36,848 bases of DNA from Paracoccaceae bacterium (lineage in GTDB: Bacteria > Pseudomonadota > Alphaproteobacteria > Rhodobacterales > Rhodobacteraceae), in contig JAGQRV010000074.1 in assembly GCA_020425125.1 (NCBI GenBank), positions 16,242 through 53,089 of the forward strand. Direction: 5' to 3'. Of the stretch, positions 16,139 to 25,675 are shown piece after piece; position 1 is the stretch's first letter, and every line of letters starts with the position of its first letter. The translations under genes and the position numbers were made by a program. Below the pieces are notes generated by a model. The model was given only the letters and a program-made list of their open reading frames with translations. It searched no databases and had not been told where the DNA came from.

Positions 16139-17500
16139 TCAGGGTCGGTTATGGACGTGCACCGGAAACAGCATGGTAATCTCGGTGCCCTCATCGGGCA
16201 CGCTGTGGATCAGCAGCGCCCCGCCGGACTGCTCGGCAAATCCCTTGGCCATGGACAGGCCCAGCCCCGGCGCACGGACGGCGCGCTTGGTGGTGAAGAA
16301 GGGCTCGTGTACCTGCTGCAGAAGCGATTCCGGAATGCCGCTGCCGGTGTCGATGACCTCAAGGCGGATGTACCGCCCCGGCGGGAGCGCGACGCGGCCC
16401 GGTCGTTTGAGCGGCTCGTCGCGTTGCAGATCGCGGGTGACCAGTCGCACGCTGCCCGAGGTTCCGACCGCGTCCCGTGCATTCTCGACCAGTTCGGCCA
16501 TAACGGTTTCCAGTTGTCGGCGGTCTACGAAGACCATCCGGGCGGTCGAGTAGGGCTCGATCTCGAGCGCGACCGTCGCTGGCAGGAGACGGCGCATCCG
16601 GGGTCTGATCTCTTCGAGGAAGGTGACGAGATCGACCGCGACGGGCCGAAGATGCGCCCGTCCCGAAAAGGCCACGAGCTGTGTCGTGAGTTCGGCCGCC
16701 GCCTGGGCGGAGTCATGCGCTTCGTGCAGGAGTACGCGTTGGGCCTTGGGATCATCGGCATGCATCGCCAGTTCCAGATTGCCCAGGACGGCGGTCATGT
16801 GGCCGCCGAAATCCCGCGCCAGGCCGCCGGTGAGGCGCCCGACCGTTTCGACAACCTTGCTCTCGGAGAGCGCCCCGAGCGAGGTGCGGAGCCGGCGCCG
16901 CGCCTGCATCGTGTTGATCACGCTGAGCGTGAAGTAGAGCCACAGGATCGCCGCGCCCACGCCAAGGACAGCCGTTCCGCCAATGCCGAGCGCGGGCGAG
17001 AGCACAACCGTGATGCCGACGAGCGCGACCGCCACCGCAACGATGTCCACCGCGACAAGCAGCGGCGCTTCGGAATGCTCGGTCGTGGCATTGAGCATGT
17101 AGCCGGACAACATGAACAGAGCGAGCCCCTGGAACAGCAGATCCGGCTGGTGGGCGATGTAGACGACCGCGGCGAAGAACAGAAGCGAATCCGCCAGAAG
17201 CGCGACCGCAAGGAGCGCCATCCGTCGCCCCGCGACGGTCGGCGGCAGACCTTCGGTCAGCCGGGCGTTCATCTGGAGCACGGTGAAATAGACCGGCAAC
17301 CACAGGATCGGGAGCCAGAGGCCGCTCAGCGCCCAGACTGCTACCGCCATCGGAGCCAGGCAGGCGAAGCGCATCTTGCGCTCCCACACACCATCTGCCG
17401 AGATGCGCTTCAGGACACGGACTTCCTGGTCGCCCAGACGGAAAAGGTCCGCAGGCATTTTCAGGCGGTCGTTCAATCGAGTGACACGCATCAACGTCAT
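16139..17500 (-). CDS. Sensor histidine-kinase-like membrane protein with a degenerate H-box
   Basis: A 453-residue protein with hydrophobic segments at about 44-74, 94-116, 121-138, 147-168 and 170-195, then a kinase core. The H-box normally reads TGGIAHDFNN, but here it is TGGLARDFGG with Arg229 at the phospho-acceptor position. The next histidine, His234, is not in the family position. The ATP-binding domain looks intact: N-box ELVENARDAV with Asn340, G1-box DTGSGIPES, and GLGLSMAKGF. So it can probably bind ATP but may not autophosphorylate in the usual way. No response regulator gene lies in the window. ATGs at 17500 and 17491 are both possible; the frame is open back to 17659 but that part does not look coding. 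Confidence 0.85.
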   Translation of the reverse strand: MTLMRVTRLNDRLKMPADLFRLGDQEVRVLKRISADGVWERKMRFACLAPMAVAVWALSGLWLPILWLPVYFTVLQMNARLTEGLPPTVAGRRMALLAVALLADSLLFFAAVVYIAHQPDLLFQGLALFMLSGYMLNATTEHSEAPLLVAVDIVAVAVALVGITVVLSPALGIGGTAVLGVGAAILWLYFTLSVINTMQARRRLRTSLGALSESKVVETVGRLTGGLARDFGGHMTAVLGNLELAMHADDPKAQRVLLHEAHDSAQAAAELTTQLVAFSGRAHLRPVAVDLVTFLEEIRPRMRRLLPATVALEIEPYSTARMVFVDRRQLETVMAELVENARDAVGTSGSVRLVTRDLQRDEPLKRPGRVALPPGRYIRLEVIDTGSGIPESLLQQVHEPFFTTKRAVRAPGLGLSMAKGFAEQSGGALLIHSVPDEGTEITMLFPVHVHNRP

Positions 17501-17713
17501 CTTACGGTTGAAGGGCGCCCGGAAAAAAGCGGAAATGCGCGAATACGTCGCTGGCCGACCCGGCAAGCGTATCGCGCCATGGCGGTCATTTCTACCTCTG
17601 ATGGTTCTTGCGCTGGTGCCAGGCAGCGGCGGCTGCGCCGGGGCAGGGCGCTTTGCCATGGACCCTGCGGTGGCGCCGGGTTAGGTGTCCGGCGGTGAAG
17701 GGGAGGTTGCGAC

Positions 17714-20500
17714 ATGTCCTTCGGCAAGGGCCACCATCTGCATCTGATCGACGGTTCGGCCTTCATCTTCAGGGCGTATCATGCGCTGCCGCCGCTCTCG
17801 CGGAAATCCGACGGGCTGCCGGTCGGCGCGGTTGCGGGTTTCTGCAACATGATCTGGAAGATGGTGCAGGAGAATACCGGCGACGACGCCCCCACCCATG
17901 CCGCGGTCATCTTCGACAAGGGCTCGCACACCTTCCGCAACGACCTGTTCGACGGCTACAAGGGCAACCGGCCGGAAATGCCCGAAGACTTGCGACCGCA
18001 GATGCCGCTGACGCGGGAGGCGACCCGGGCCTTCAACATCGCCTGCGAGGAACTGGAAGGCTACGAGGCCGACGATATCATCGCGACGCTCGCATGCCAG
18101 GCACGAAAGGCGGGCGGACAGGTGACGATCATCAGCTCGGACAAGGATCTGATGCAGCTGGTCGGTGACGGCGTCGAGATGTTCGATGCGATGAAGAATG
18201 CCCGGATCGGCGTCGAGGCGGTCGAGGAAAAGTTCGGCGTGAAGCCGGATCGTGTCATCGACGTGCAGGCGCTGGCGGGGGACAGTGTCGATAATGTTCC
18301 CGGCGCACCGGGGATCGGCGTGAAGACGGCGGCGCAGCTGATCAACGAATACGGCGATCTCGACACGCTTCTTGCGCGGGCCGACGAGATCAAGCAGCCG
18401 AAGCGGCGCCAGACGCTGATCGAGAAGGCCGACCAGATCCGTCTGTCGCGGCAGCTCGTGACGCTCGATTGCACCGTGCCGCTCGACTTCACGCTTGACG
18501 ATCTGGAAGTGAAGGCGCCCGATCCCGAGGCGCTGCTGGGCTTTCTGACGTCGATGGAATTCCGAACGATCACGCGGCGCGTGTCGGAAAAGCTGGGCGT
18601 TTCGGCACCGGCCGAGGCTGCGCCGGTGGCGGATCCGAAGCCGGCGGACGCCATCCCTTTCGACCCCTCCGGTTACGAGACGGTGCGGGATGCGGCGGCG
18701 CTGACCCGCTGGCTCCACCTGATCGGCGAGCGGGGCTGGGTCGCCGTGGACACCGAGACGACGAGCCTCGACGAGATGCAGGCGGAGCTTGTCGGCATCA
18801 GCCTGGCGGTCGAGGCGGGATCGGCCTGCTACATTCCCGTCGGCCACCGCGCGGCGGCGACCGACGACCTTTTCGGATCGAATGATCTGGCCGAAGGGCA
18901 GCTGCCACGCGATGACGTGCTGGCGGCGCTGAAGCCGGTTCTCGAGGATCCCGCGATCCTGAAGATCGGGCAGAACATGAAGTACGATGCCAAGATCTTC
19001 GCCCGGCTGGGCGTCGAGGTGGCACCGATCGACGACACCATGCTGATCTCCTATGCCCAGCATGCGGGGCTGCATGGTCATGGCATGGACCTGCTGAGCG
19101 ACCGCTATCTCGGCCATGCGCCGATCCCGATCAAGCCGCTGCTTGGGGCCGGAAAATCGGCCGTCACCTTCGACCGCGTGCCGATCGACAAGGCGACCGA
19201 ATATGCCGCCGAGGATGCCGACATCACGCTCAGGCTCTGGCACACACTGAAACCGCGGCTTCACCGCGCGCGGGTAACCACCGTCTACGAGACGCTGGAG
19301 CGCCCGCTGGTCCCGGTGCTTGCGGCGATGGAGATGGCCGGCATCAAGGTGGACCGCGACAGGCTGAGCCGTCTGTCGTCGGCCTTCGCCCAGAAGATGG
19401 CCGCGCTCGAGGCCGAGATTCACGAGCTTGCAGGCGAGAAGTTCAATGTCGGCAGCCCGAAACAGCTGGGCGAGATCCTCTATGACAAGATGGGCATCGA
19501 GGGCGGCAAGAAGGGCAAGACCGGCGCCTACGTCACCGATGCCGACACGCTGGAGGATCTCGCGACCGAGCACGAACTGCCGGCGCGGGTACTGGATTGG
19601 CGCCAGGTATCGAAGCTGAAGTCGACCTATACCGACGCGCTGCAGGACCACATCAATCCCGAGACGGGACGGGTGCACACCTCGTACATGATCGCCGGCG
19701 CGGCGACCGGGCGCCTCGCCTCGACCGATCCGAACCTGCAGAACATTCCTGTCCGCAGCGAGGAAGGACGGCGGATCCGCGAGGCCTTCGTCGCACCCGA
19801 GGGGCGCGTGCTGGTCAGCCTCGACTATTCGCAGATCGAGCTTCGGATCCTCGCCCATATCGCCGGGATCGACGCACTGAAGCAGGCGTTCCGGGATGGA
19901 CTCGATATCCACGCCATGACCGCCTCCGAGATGTTCGGCGTGCCGGTCGAGGGGATGGACCCCTATGTCCGCCGCCAGGCGAAGGCGATCAATTTCGGGG
20001 TGATCTACGGCATCTCCGGGTTCGGGCTCGCCCGGAACCTCCGGATTCCGCGGGCCGAGGCGCAGGGGTTCATCGACCGATATTTCGAACGCTTTCCGGG
20101 CATCCGCGACTACATGGACGACACCACCCGCTTCGCGAAGGAGCACGGCTTCGTGCAGACCCTGTTCGGGCGCAAGATCCACACCCCCCAGATCGACGCA
20201 AAGGGCCCCAAGGCCGGATTCGCGCGCCGCGCGGCGATCAACGCGCCGATTCAGGGAACGGCGGCCGATGTGATCCGGCGCGCCATGGTGCGGATGCCCG
20301 ACGCGATCAGGGGCCTGCCGGCGACCATGCTGCTGCAGGTCCATGACGAACTTCTCTTCGAGGTCGAGGAAGCCGCGGCGGACGAGACGATTGCGCGGGT
20401 GCGCGAGGTGATGGAAGGTGCTGCGCTGCCGGCAGTCGAGATCAGCGTGCCGCTGATCGTTGAAGCGGGCCGCGGCGCGAACTGGGCGGAGGCGCATTGA
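17714..20500 (+). CDS. polA: DNA polymerase I
   Basis: A 928-residue three-domain enzyme for Okazaki-fragment maturation and repair. The 5' nuclease domain (about 1-290) has YEADDIIATLA and the helix-hairpin-helix region VPGAPGIGVKTAAQLI. The 3'-5' exonuclease domain (about 330-520) keeps all motifs: VDTETTSLD with Asp346 and Glu348, QNMKYDAKIF, and YAAEDADITL. Proofreading should therefore be active, unlike in Taq-type enzymes. The polymerase domain follows with motif A VSLDYSQIELRI (Asp704), motif B RRQAKAINFGVIYG, and motif C LLQVHDELLFEV (Asp878). GGGGAGG lies before the ATG. The YdeI-family gene begins 3 bases after the stop and may be cotranscribed. Confidence 0.98.
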   Translation: MSFGKGHHLHLIDGSAFIFRAYHALPPLSRKSDGLPVGAVAGFCNMIWKMVQENTGDDAPTHAAVIFDKGSHTFRNDLFDGYKGNRPEMPEDLRPQMPLTREATRAFNIACEELEGYEADDIIATLACQARKAGGQVTIISSDKDLMQLVGDGVEMFDAMKNARIGVEAVEEKFGVKPDRVIDVQALAGDSVDNVPGAPGIGVKTAAQLINEYGDLDTLLARADEIKQPKRRQTLIEKADQIRLSRQLVTLDCTVPLDFTLDDLEVKAPDPEALLGFLTSMEFRTITRRVSEKLGVSAPAEAAPVADPKPADAIPFDPSGYETVRDAAALTRWLHLIGERGWVAVDTETTSLDEMQAELVGISLAVEAGSACYIPVGHRAAATDDLFGSNDLAEGQLPRDDVLAALKPVLEDPAILKIGQNMKYDAKIFARLGVEVAPIDDTMLISYAQHAGLHGHGMDLLSDRYLGHAPIPIKPLLGAGKSAVTFDRVPIDKATEYAAEDADITLRLWHTLKPRLHRARVTTVYETLERPLVPVLAAMEMAGIKVDRDRLSRLSSAFAQKMAALEAEIHELAGEKFNVGSPKQLGEILYDKMGIEGGKKGKTGAYVTDADTLEDLATEHELPARVLDWRQVSKLKSTYTDALQDHINPETGRVHTSYMIAGAATGRLASTDPNLQNIPVRSEEGRRIREAFVAPEGRVLVSLDYSQIELRILAHIAGIDALKQAFRDGLDIHAMTASEMFGVPVEGMDPYVRRQAKAINFGVIYGISGFGLARNLRIPRAEAQGFIDRYFERFPGIRDYMDDTTRFAKEHGFVQTLFGRKIHTPQIDAKGPKAGFARRAAINAPIQGTAADVIRRAMVRMPDAIRGLPATMLLQVHDELLFEVEEAAADETIARVREVMEGAALPAVEISVPLIVEAGRGANWAEAH

Positions 20501-20503
20501 ACC

Positions 20504-21085
20504 ATGGCTGCTGCGGATACTGCCGAACGTGTCGAGGTGCGGTCACGGGCTGAACTGCGCGACTGGCTGGCCCGGAACCACGGCCGCGGCGAGCCGGTCT
20601 GGCTGGTGACCTACAAGAAGAGCCACCCCAGCTATCTTCCTTACGAGCCGATCGTCGAGGAACTGATCTGCTGGGGCTGGATCGACAGTCTGACACGCAA
20701 GCTCGACGACGACCGGACGATGCTGCTGATATCGGCGCGCCGGCCCGACTCCGCCTGGTCGGCGCTGAACAAGGCGCATGTGGAGCGCGCGCGCGCCAGT
20801 GGCGCGATGACCCCGGCGGGCGAAGCGAAGGTTGCGGTCGCGGTCGAGTCCGGCATGTGGGACTTTCTCGACGACGTGGACCAGCTTCAGTTGCCGGACG
20901 ACCTGACCGCGGCGCTGGTGCGTTCGGGCGGCCGGGCGGCCTGGGATACCTGGCCGCGCAGTGTGCAGCGCGGCACGCTGGAATGGATCAAGCTCGCCAA
21001 GACCGCGCCGACCCGGGCGCGCCGGATCGCCGAAGCGGCATCGGCCGCTGGCGAGGGACGGCGGCCGGCCCCGTTCCGGCGTTAG
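20504..21085 (+). CDS. YdeI/OmpD-associated family protein
   Basis: A 193-residue protein of the YdeI/OmpD-associated (bacteriocin-protection) family. The N block SRAELRDWLARNHGRGEPVWLVTYKK, then the EELICWGWIDSLTRKLDDDRT and ISARRPDSAWSALNKAHVERA segments, are characteristic. The C-terminal EWIKLAKTAPTRARRIAEA part is the usual second conserved helix. Enterobacterial relatives are linked to antimicrobial peptide resistance, but the biochemical role is unclear, so I give no function. It starts 3 bases after the polA stop, with no strong site of its own, and ends 34 bases before the convergent SDR gene. Confidence 0.88.
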   Translation: MAAADTAERVEVRSRAELRDWLARNHGRGEPVWLVTYKKSHPSYLPYEPIVEELICWGWIDSLTRKLDDDRTMLLISARRPDSAWSALNKAHVERARASGAMTPAGEAKVAVAVESGMWDFLDDVDQLQLPDDLTAALVRSGGRAAWDTWPRSVQRGTLEWIKLAKTAPTRARRIAEAASAAGEGRRPAPFRR

Positions 21086-21119
21086 CGGCGCCGGCGCCGG
21101 ACGGCCGGGACCCAAGGTT

Positions 21120-21815
21120 TCAGAAGGATTCGGTCCACGGCCGCAGCGCGATCTCGATCGACCATGCCGAGCGGTCCTGGTTGATCAGGTTCAGATAGGT
21201 CTCGGCAATGGCGAAGGGGTCGAGCATCGAATCCGGCGCATCGGGCGGCTCGGTCCTGCCGGGGTTGCGGATCATGCCGTCGATGTTGATCCAGGCCACG
21301 TGGATGCCCTTGGGGTGCAGCTCGCGCGCCATGCTCTGCGCGAGGCCGCGCTGAGCGAACTTGCCCATCGCGAAACTGGCCGAATTGGCGAAGCCCTTCA
21401 CGCCTGCGGATGCGCCGGTGAACAGGATCGTGCCCCGCACGCCATCGACCGGATCGGCAGCCAGCATCGTCCGGGCCGCGTGCTTGCCCATGAGAAACGC
21501 CCCGAAAGCGGTGATGTCGAAGGCGCGTCTGACCTCCTCGGGGTCGAGTTCGGCGATCGGTGCACGCACCCGGTAGGACGGATTGTAGATCGCCACCCGT
21601 GGCGCCCGAGGCAGTCCATCGAACAGCGCTGACATCGCTTCGGGGTCGCGCGCATCGACCGGAACGCTCTGCGCCCCCGTCTCGGCGGCCAGAGGCGCCA
21701 GTTTCGCGACGTTGCGCGCGGCCAGAACGAGACGATAATCCTCGGACAGCTTGCGTGCCAGCGCCGCGGAGAGCCCGTTGCCGACGCCCAGGATGAGCGC
21801 GAGTGGTCGAGTCAT
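21120..21815 (-). CDS. Atypical short-chain dehydrogenase/reductase without the catalytic Tyr
   Basis: A 231-residue Rossmann-fold protein. The N-terminal nucleotide motif is LGVGNGLSAALARKL, with Gly positions in place of the usual TGxxxGIG. A second-strand arginine (AARN) may select NADP. The SDR Ser block (FTGASAGVKG) is present. However, the active-site YxxxK reads SASFAMGKFAQRG, with Phe where the Tyr belongs; Lys is kept. I checked the codon: it is TTC on the coding strand. It may therefore be a weak or non-catalytic SDR, or use another residue. GGGAGGA lies before the ATG, so the start is well supported. It lies downstream of the bestrophin gene on the same strand. Confidence 0.9.
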   Translation of the reverse strand: MTRPLALILGVGNGLSAALARKLSEDYRLVLAARNVAKLAPLAAETGAQSVPVDARDPEAMSALFDGLPRAPRVAIYNPSYRVRAPIAELDPEEVRRAFDITAFGAFLMGKHAARTMLAADPVDGVRGTILFTGASAGVKGFANSASFAMGKFAQRGLAQSMARELHPKGIHVAWINIDGMIRNPGRTEPPDAPDSMLDPFAIAETYLNLINQDRSAWSIEIALRPWTESF

Positions 21816-21942
21816 CGGTCAGTCCTCCCACGCTCAAGGTTGCAAGCCGCTCCCGCAGCGTCAAACGCCCATTCTGCACATCTGCTATGCGCCGCGCGCC
21901 GGGGCTGGCGGGCGGCGCATGGGCATCTGTCCTCGCGGTTCC

Positions 21943-23010
21943 TCAGTAGAGGACCGCGTCGATCGGTGCCAGGGGTGGGGGCGGTTCGCCGAATCCCGTC
22001 ATCTGCCGCAGGTCGATCTCGATCGTCCGGCAGATCGCCGAGATCGGCACGTCCGTCACCTCGCCGTCGAACGGGTCTTCCATCGAGGCGCTGACCTTTT
22101 CAGTGACGAAGAAGACCCAGCAGACGAGCACGCTGAACGGCACCATGGCGGCGGTGTAGTCGACGAATGCCCAGCGGGCCCAGCCTTCCAGTTCCTCGGG
22201 GGCCGAATAGAGATCGACGAAGGCGAGCGGCAGCATGGTGATGAAGAGCCATGTGAAGATCTCGCCGATATCCGCGATCTGGCGGGGAAAGGGCGTATTC
22301 TTGATCCGCTCGCACTTCCCCTGCGCGTCGGCAAAGGCGCGCAGGCGGTCCATCATCGCCGCGTGGCGGATGGAATCGAGGGATCCGGCTTCGGCCAGGC
22401 CGCGCAGCGTGGTTCCCTGCCGGAACAGAAGGAGCGCGGCGCGGTTGGCCTTTCCGTCGAGCGCTTCGGCGTCCTCTGGGGGGATGTGGCGCTGCCAGCT
22501 GTCCGGCGTCTGGTGCAGATCGGTCTGGCCGGTGACCGGCATGTGCCCGAACCTCCACCGGCGCCGCTTCCGGCCCAACGGCGATGTCGCGCGGAGCTGG
22601 AACGCCAGCATGTTGAGCCAGGCGATGTGGCGCTCGACGAGCAGGCGCCGGACCACCGGATCGATTTCCGGCCCGTCCGAGGTCATCAGGTTTGCGACCG
22701 CGTTACCCCAGTCGCGGCTGCCATTGACGATTTCGCCCCACAGCTTTCGCGCCTCCCACCAGCGCCCGAACGCAGAGGTATTCTTGAACCCGAGGTAGAA
22801 CGACACGGCCACGCCCAGCGTGGTGACGGGTGGCGTCGGATGCGCGATGAAATGGAATTGCAGCACTTCGTCGAGATAGACGATCACGAGATTCCAGGCC
22901 GTGACGCCCAGGAGAAACTGCCAGGAGCCGCGCAGGACGGACTGCGGGCGGATGCCGCCATGGAGGATCATCCCGCGGCGGCGCCTGTCGTGGACGGTGG
23001 AATTCGGCAC
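21943..23010 (-). CDS. Bestrophin-like family channel protein
   Basis: A 355-residue member of the bestrophin/UPF0187 (YneE) family, membrane ion channels that assemble as pentamers; the bacterial ones pass mainly anions or cations. The conserved GFKNTSAFGRWWEARKLWGE block, which resembles the family's N-terminal R-N-x-A-Y-x-R-W-W signature, lies at about 76-95. Membrane segments are seen at about 30-50, 62-80, 250-275 and 290-312. The C-terminal EDPFDGEVTDVPISAICRTIEID block, containing the conserved acidic stretch, follows. The first codon is GTG at 23010; an internal ATG at 22971 gives a form 13 residues shorter. The end lies 127 bases from the SDR start. Confidence 0.88.
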   Translation of the reverse strand: MPNSTVHDRRRRGMILHGGIRPQSVLRGSWQFLLGVTAWNLVIVYLDEVLQFHFIAHPTPPVTTLGVAVSFYLGFKNTSAFGRWWEARKLWGEIVNGSRDWGNAVANLMTSDGPEIDPVVRRLLVERHIAWLNMLAFQLRATSPLGRKRRRWRFGHMPVTGQTDLHQTPDSWQRHIPPEDAEALDGKANRAALLLFRQGTTLRGLAEAGSLDSIRHAAMMDRLRAFADAQGKCERIKNTPFPRQIADIGEIFTWLFITMLPLAFVDLYSAPEELEGWARWAFVDYTAAMVPFSVLVCWVFFVTEKVSASMEDPFDGEVTDVPISAICRTIEIDLRQMTGFGEPPPPLAPIDAVLY

Positions 23011-23101
23011 CTCGTCTGCACGCCGCGGCTGCAGACTCCCGCTTGCGGCCCGTGGTGACTTCGCGATCGGGGGGACCTCGGCCGGGCCACGCGCTACTCC
23101 C

Positions 23102-23704
23102 TCACAGTCCGGCGAGTTCTGCGGCCGGGATGATCGGAAAGAACCGCCCCGCCGACCAGACGCCGAACCAGCGCGCGCCGTCGTGGTCCGCCTCTTCGCC
23201 CAGATCGACCAGCCGGTAGAAGCTCTTGCGGTCGATCAGCGCTTCGAGATTGGCGCGAACCAGGACATAAGGCCTGGGCTCGCCGGTCTCGGGATCGCGG
23301 ATCACCCGGATCGGGTGCTCGGAGTCTGCCGTCACCTCGTCCCCCACCTGGGTCGTGAAGGTCAGGCTTTGGGCAGCACCATCTGCAGACACGGTGAAAT
23401 CGGTGGCAACGAAGGGCGCGTCTTGTACTTTTATGCCTACCTTTTCGACAGGCGTGACCAGAAAATAGGCATCACCCTCTTTCTTGAGAATGGAGGAGAA
23501 CAGCCGGACCAGCGCCGGACGGCCGATCGGCGTGCCCAGATAGAACCAGGTGCCGTCCCGCCGGATCTCCATGTCAAGATCCCCGCAGAACGGCGGATTC
23601 CAGAGATGAACCGGGGCAGGACCCCTTCTGGTTGCGGTCCGCGCCGTGGCCGCGAGGCTGTCGGCGGACGGGGTCACGATGTCTTGCGATCCCATTTTTG
23701 CCAT
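23102..23704 (-). CDS. DUF1285 domain-containing protein
   Basis: A 200-residue cytosolic protein of the DUF1285 family, whose function is unknown. It has the recognisable FCGDLDMEIRRDGTWFYLGTPIGRP block at about 39-63, then RLFSSILKKEGDAYFLVTPVEK and IRVIRDPETGEPRPYVLVR. The C part YRLVDLGEEADHDGARWFGVW completes the family pattern. It is divergent from moxR with only 58 bases between starts, and in related bacteria it sits next to the same MoxR cluster. AGAGAGG lies before the ATG. Confidence 0.88.
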   Translation of the reverse strand: MAKMGSQDIVTPSADSLAATARTATRRGPAPVHLWNPPFCGDLDMEIRRDGTWFYLGTPIGRPALVRLFSSILKKEGDAYFLVTPVEKVGIKVQDAPFVATDFTVSADGAAQSLTFTTQVGDEVTADSEHPIRVIRDPETGEPRPYVLVRANLEALIDRKSFYRLVDLGEEADHDGARWFGVWSAGRFFPIIPAAELAGL

Positions 23705-23762
23705 TTGAGTTGCCTCTCTTCTATGGCTTGATGCCCCGGATATCCGTCATCGGGAGTATGTC

Positions 23763-24778
<1,016 letters not shown>

Positions 24779-24782
<4 letters not shown>

Positions 24783-25675
24783 GCGAACGGGCGCGCATGG
24801 CGGCACAACATGCCGATCTGCGGCAAGACGGCGAGGCGCTGGCCGCGCCGCTTCCTGCACTGCTGGCCGATGCCGAACATCTGGCGTCGAACATGCTTCT
24901 CGGCGAACACGGGCGGCGGCGGCCGGGCATCGGCGAGGAGTTCTGGCAGTACCGTCCCGCAATGGCCAGCGACGGTGCCCGGCTGATCGACTGGCGCCGC
25001 TCCGCCCGGTCCGACACGCATTATATCCGCGAGAAGGAATGGCAGGCCGCGCAGTCGGTGGTGATCTGGGTCGATGGCAGCCAATCGATGGATTTCGCCT
25101 CCCAGGGGCGCCAGACCAAGGGCGACCGGGCCCGGCTTCTGGCGATGGCGATCGCGATCCTGCTGCTCCGGGGGGGCGAGCGCGTCGGCCTGACCGGCAA
25201 CATGGTTCCGCCGCGGCGGGGCGAAGTTCAGCTGCTGCGAATCGCGCAGGGCCTGTTTTCGACCGACGGCGAGCGCGAGGACTTTGGCGCCCCGGACGTC
25301 ACCGGGATCCTGCCCAAGTCCCGTGCGCTGTTCGTCTCCGACTTCATGGGTCCGCTCGTCGAGGTAGAGGCGGCCCTGACCGAGGCCGCCGATCTCGGGG
25401 TACGCGGTGCGCTCCTGCAGGTGCTCGACCCGGCCGAGGAGGCCTTCCCCTTTGACGGGCGGACGGTCTTCGAATCGATGGGCGGGGGCATGCGGCACGA
25501 GACGCTCGAAGCTGCGGCGCTGCGCGACCGCTATCTGAAGCGCCTGGCCGACCGCAAGGACCGGCTGGCCGATCTGGCCCGGATCACCGGCTGGCAGGTG
25601 ACGTGCCACCATACCGGCGACAGCGCGCAGGCGGCGCTGCTCTGGCTCTTCGGGGCGCTGGAGCGGAGGCGCTGA
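24779..25675 (+). CDS. DUF58 domain-containing protein
   Basis: A 298-residue DUF58 protein. The conserved block is GEEFWQYRPAMASDGARLIDWRRSARSD at about 49-76, followed by a VWA-like fold whose metal site reads WVDGSQSMDF (DxSxS) at about 98-107. No membrane segment is seen. DUF58 proteins pair with MoxR ATPases. The start is a TTG that overlaps the moxR stop (TTGA at 24779-24782), with a GAGG 8-11 bases upstream. An ATG at 24797 would give a protein six residues shorter; I cannot decide between them. The end overlaps the next ATG by one base (TGATG), so moxR, this gene and the next form a coupled unit. Confidence 0.92.

Noticed and set aside
15908-17698. A 596-codon plus-strand frame opposite the kinase and MFS genes
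   Set aside because: It covers two well-supported minus-strand genes and has shadow-like composition.
17681-20497. A long open frame antisense to polA (about 938 codons)
   Set aside because: Shadow of polA; composition is His/Arg/Asp rich and no family is recognisable.
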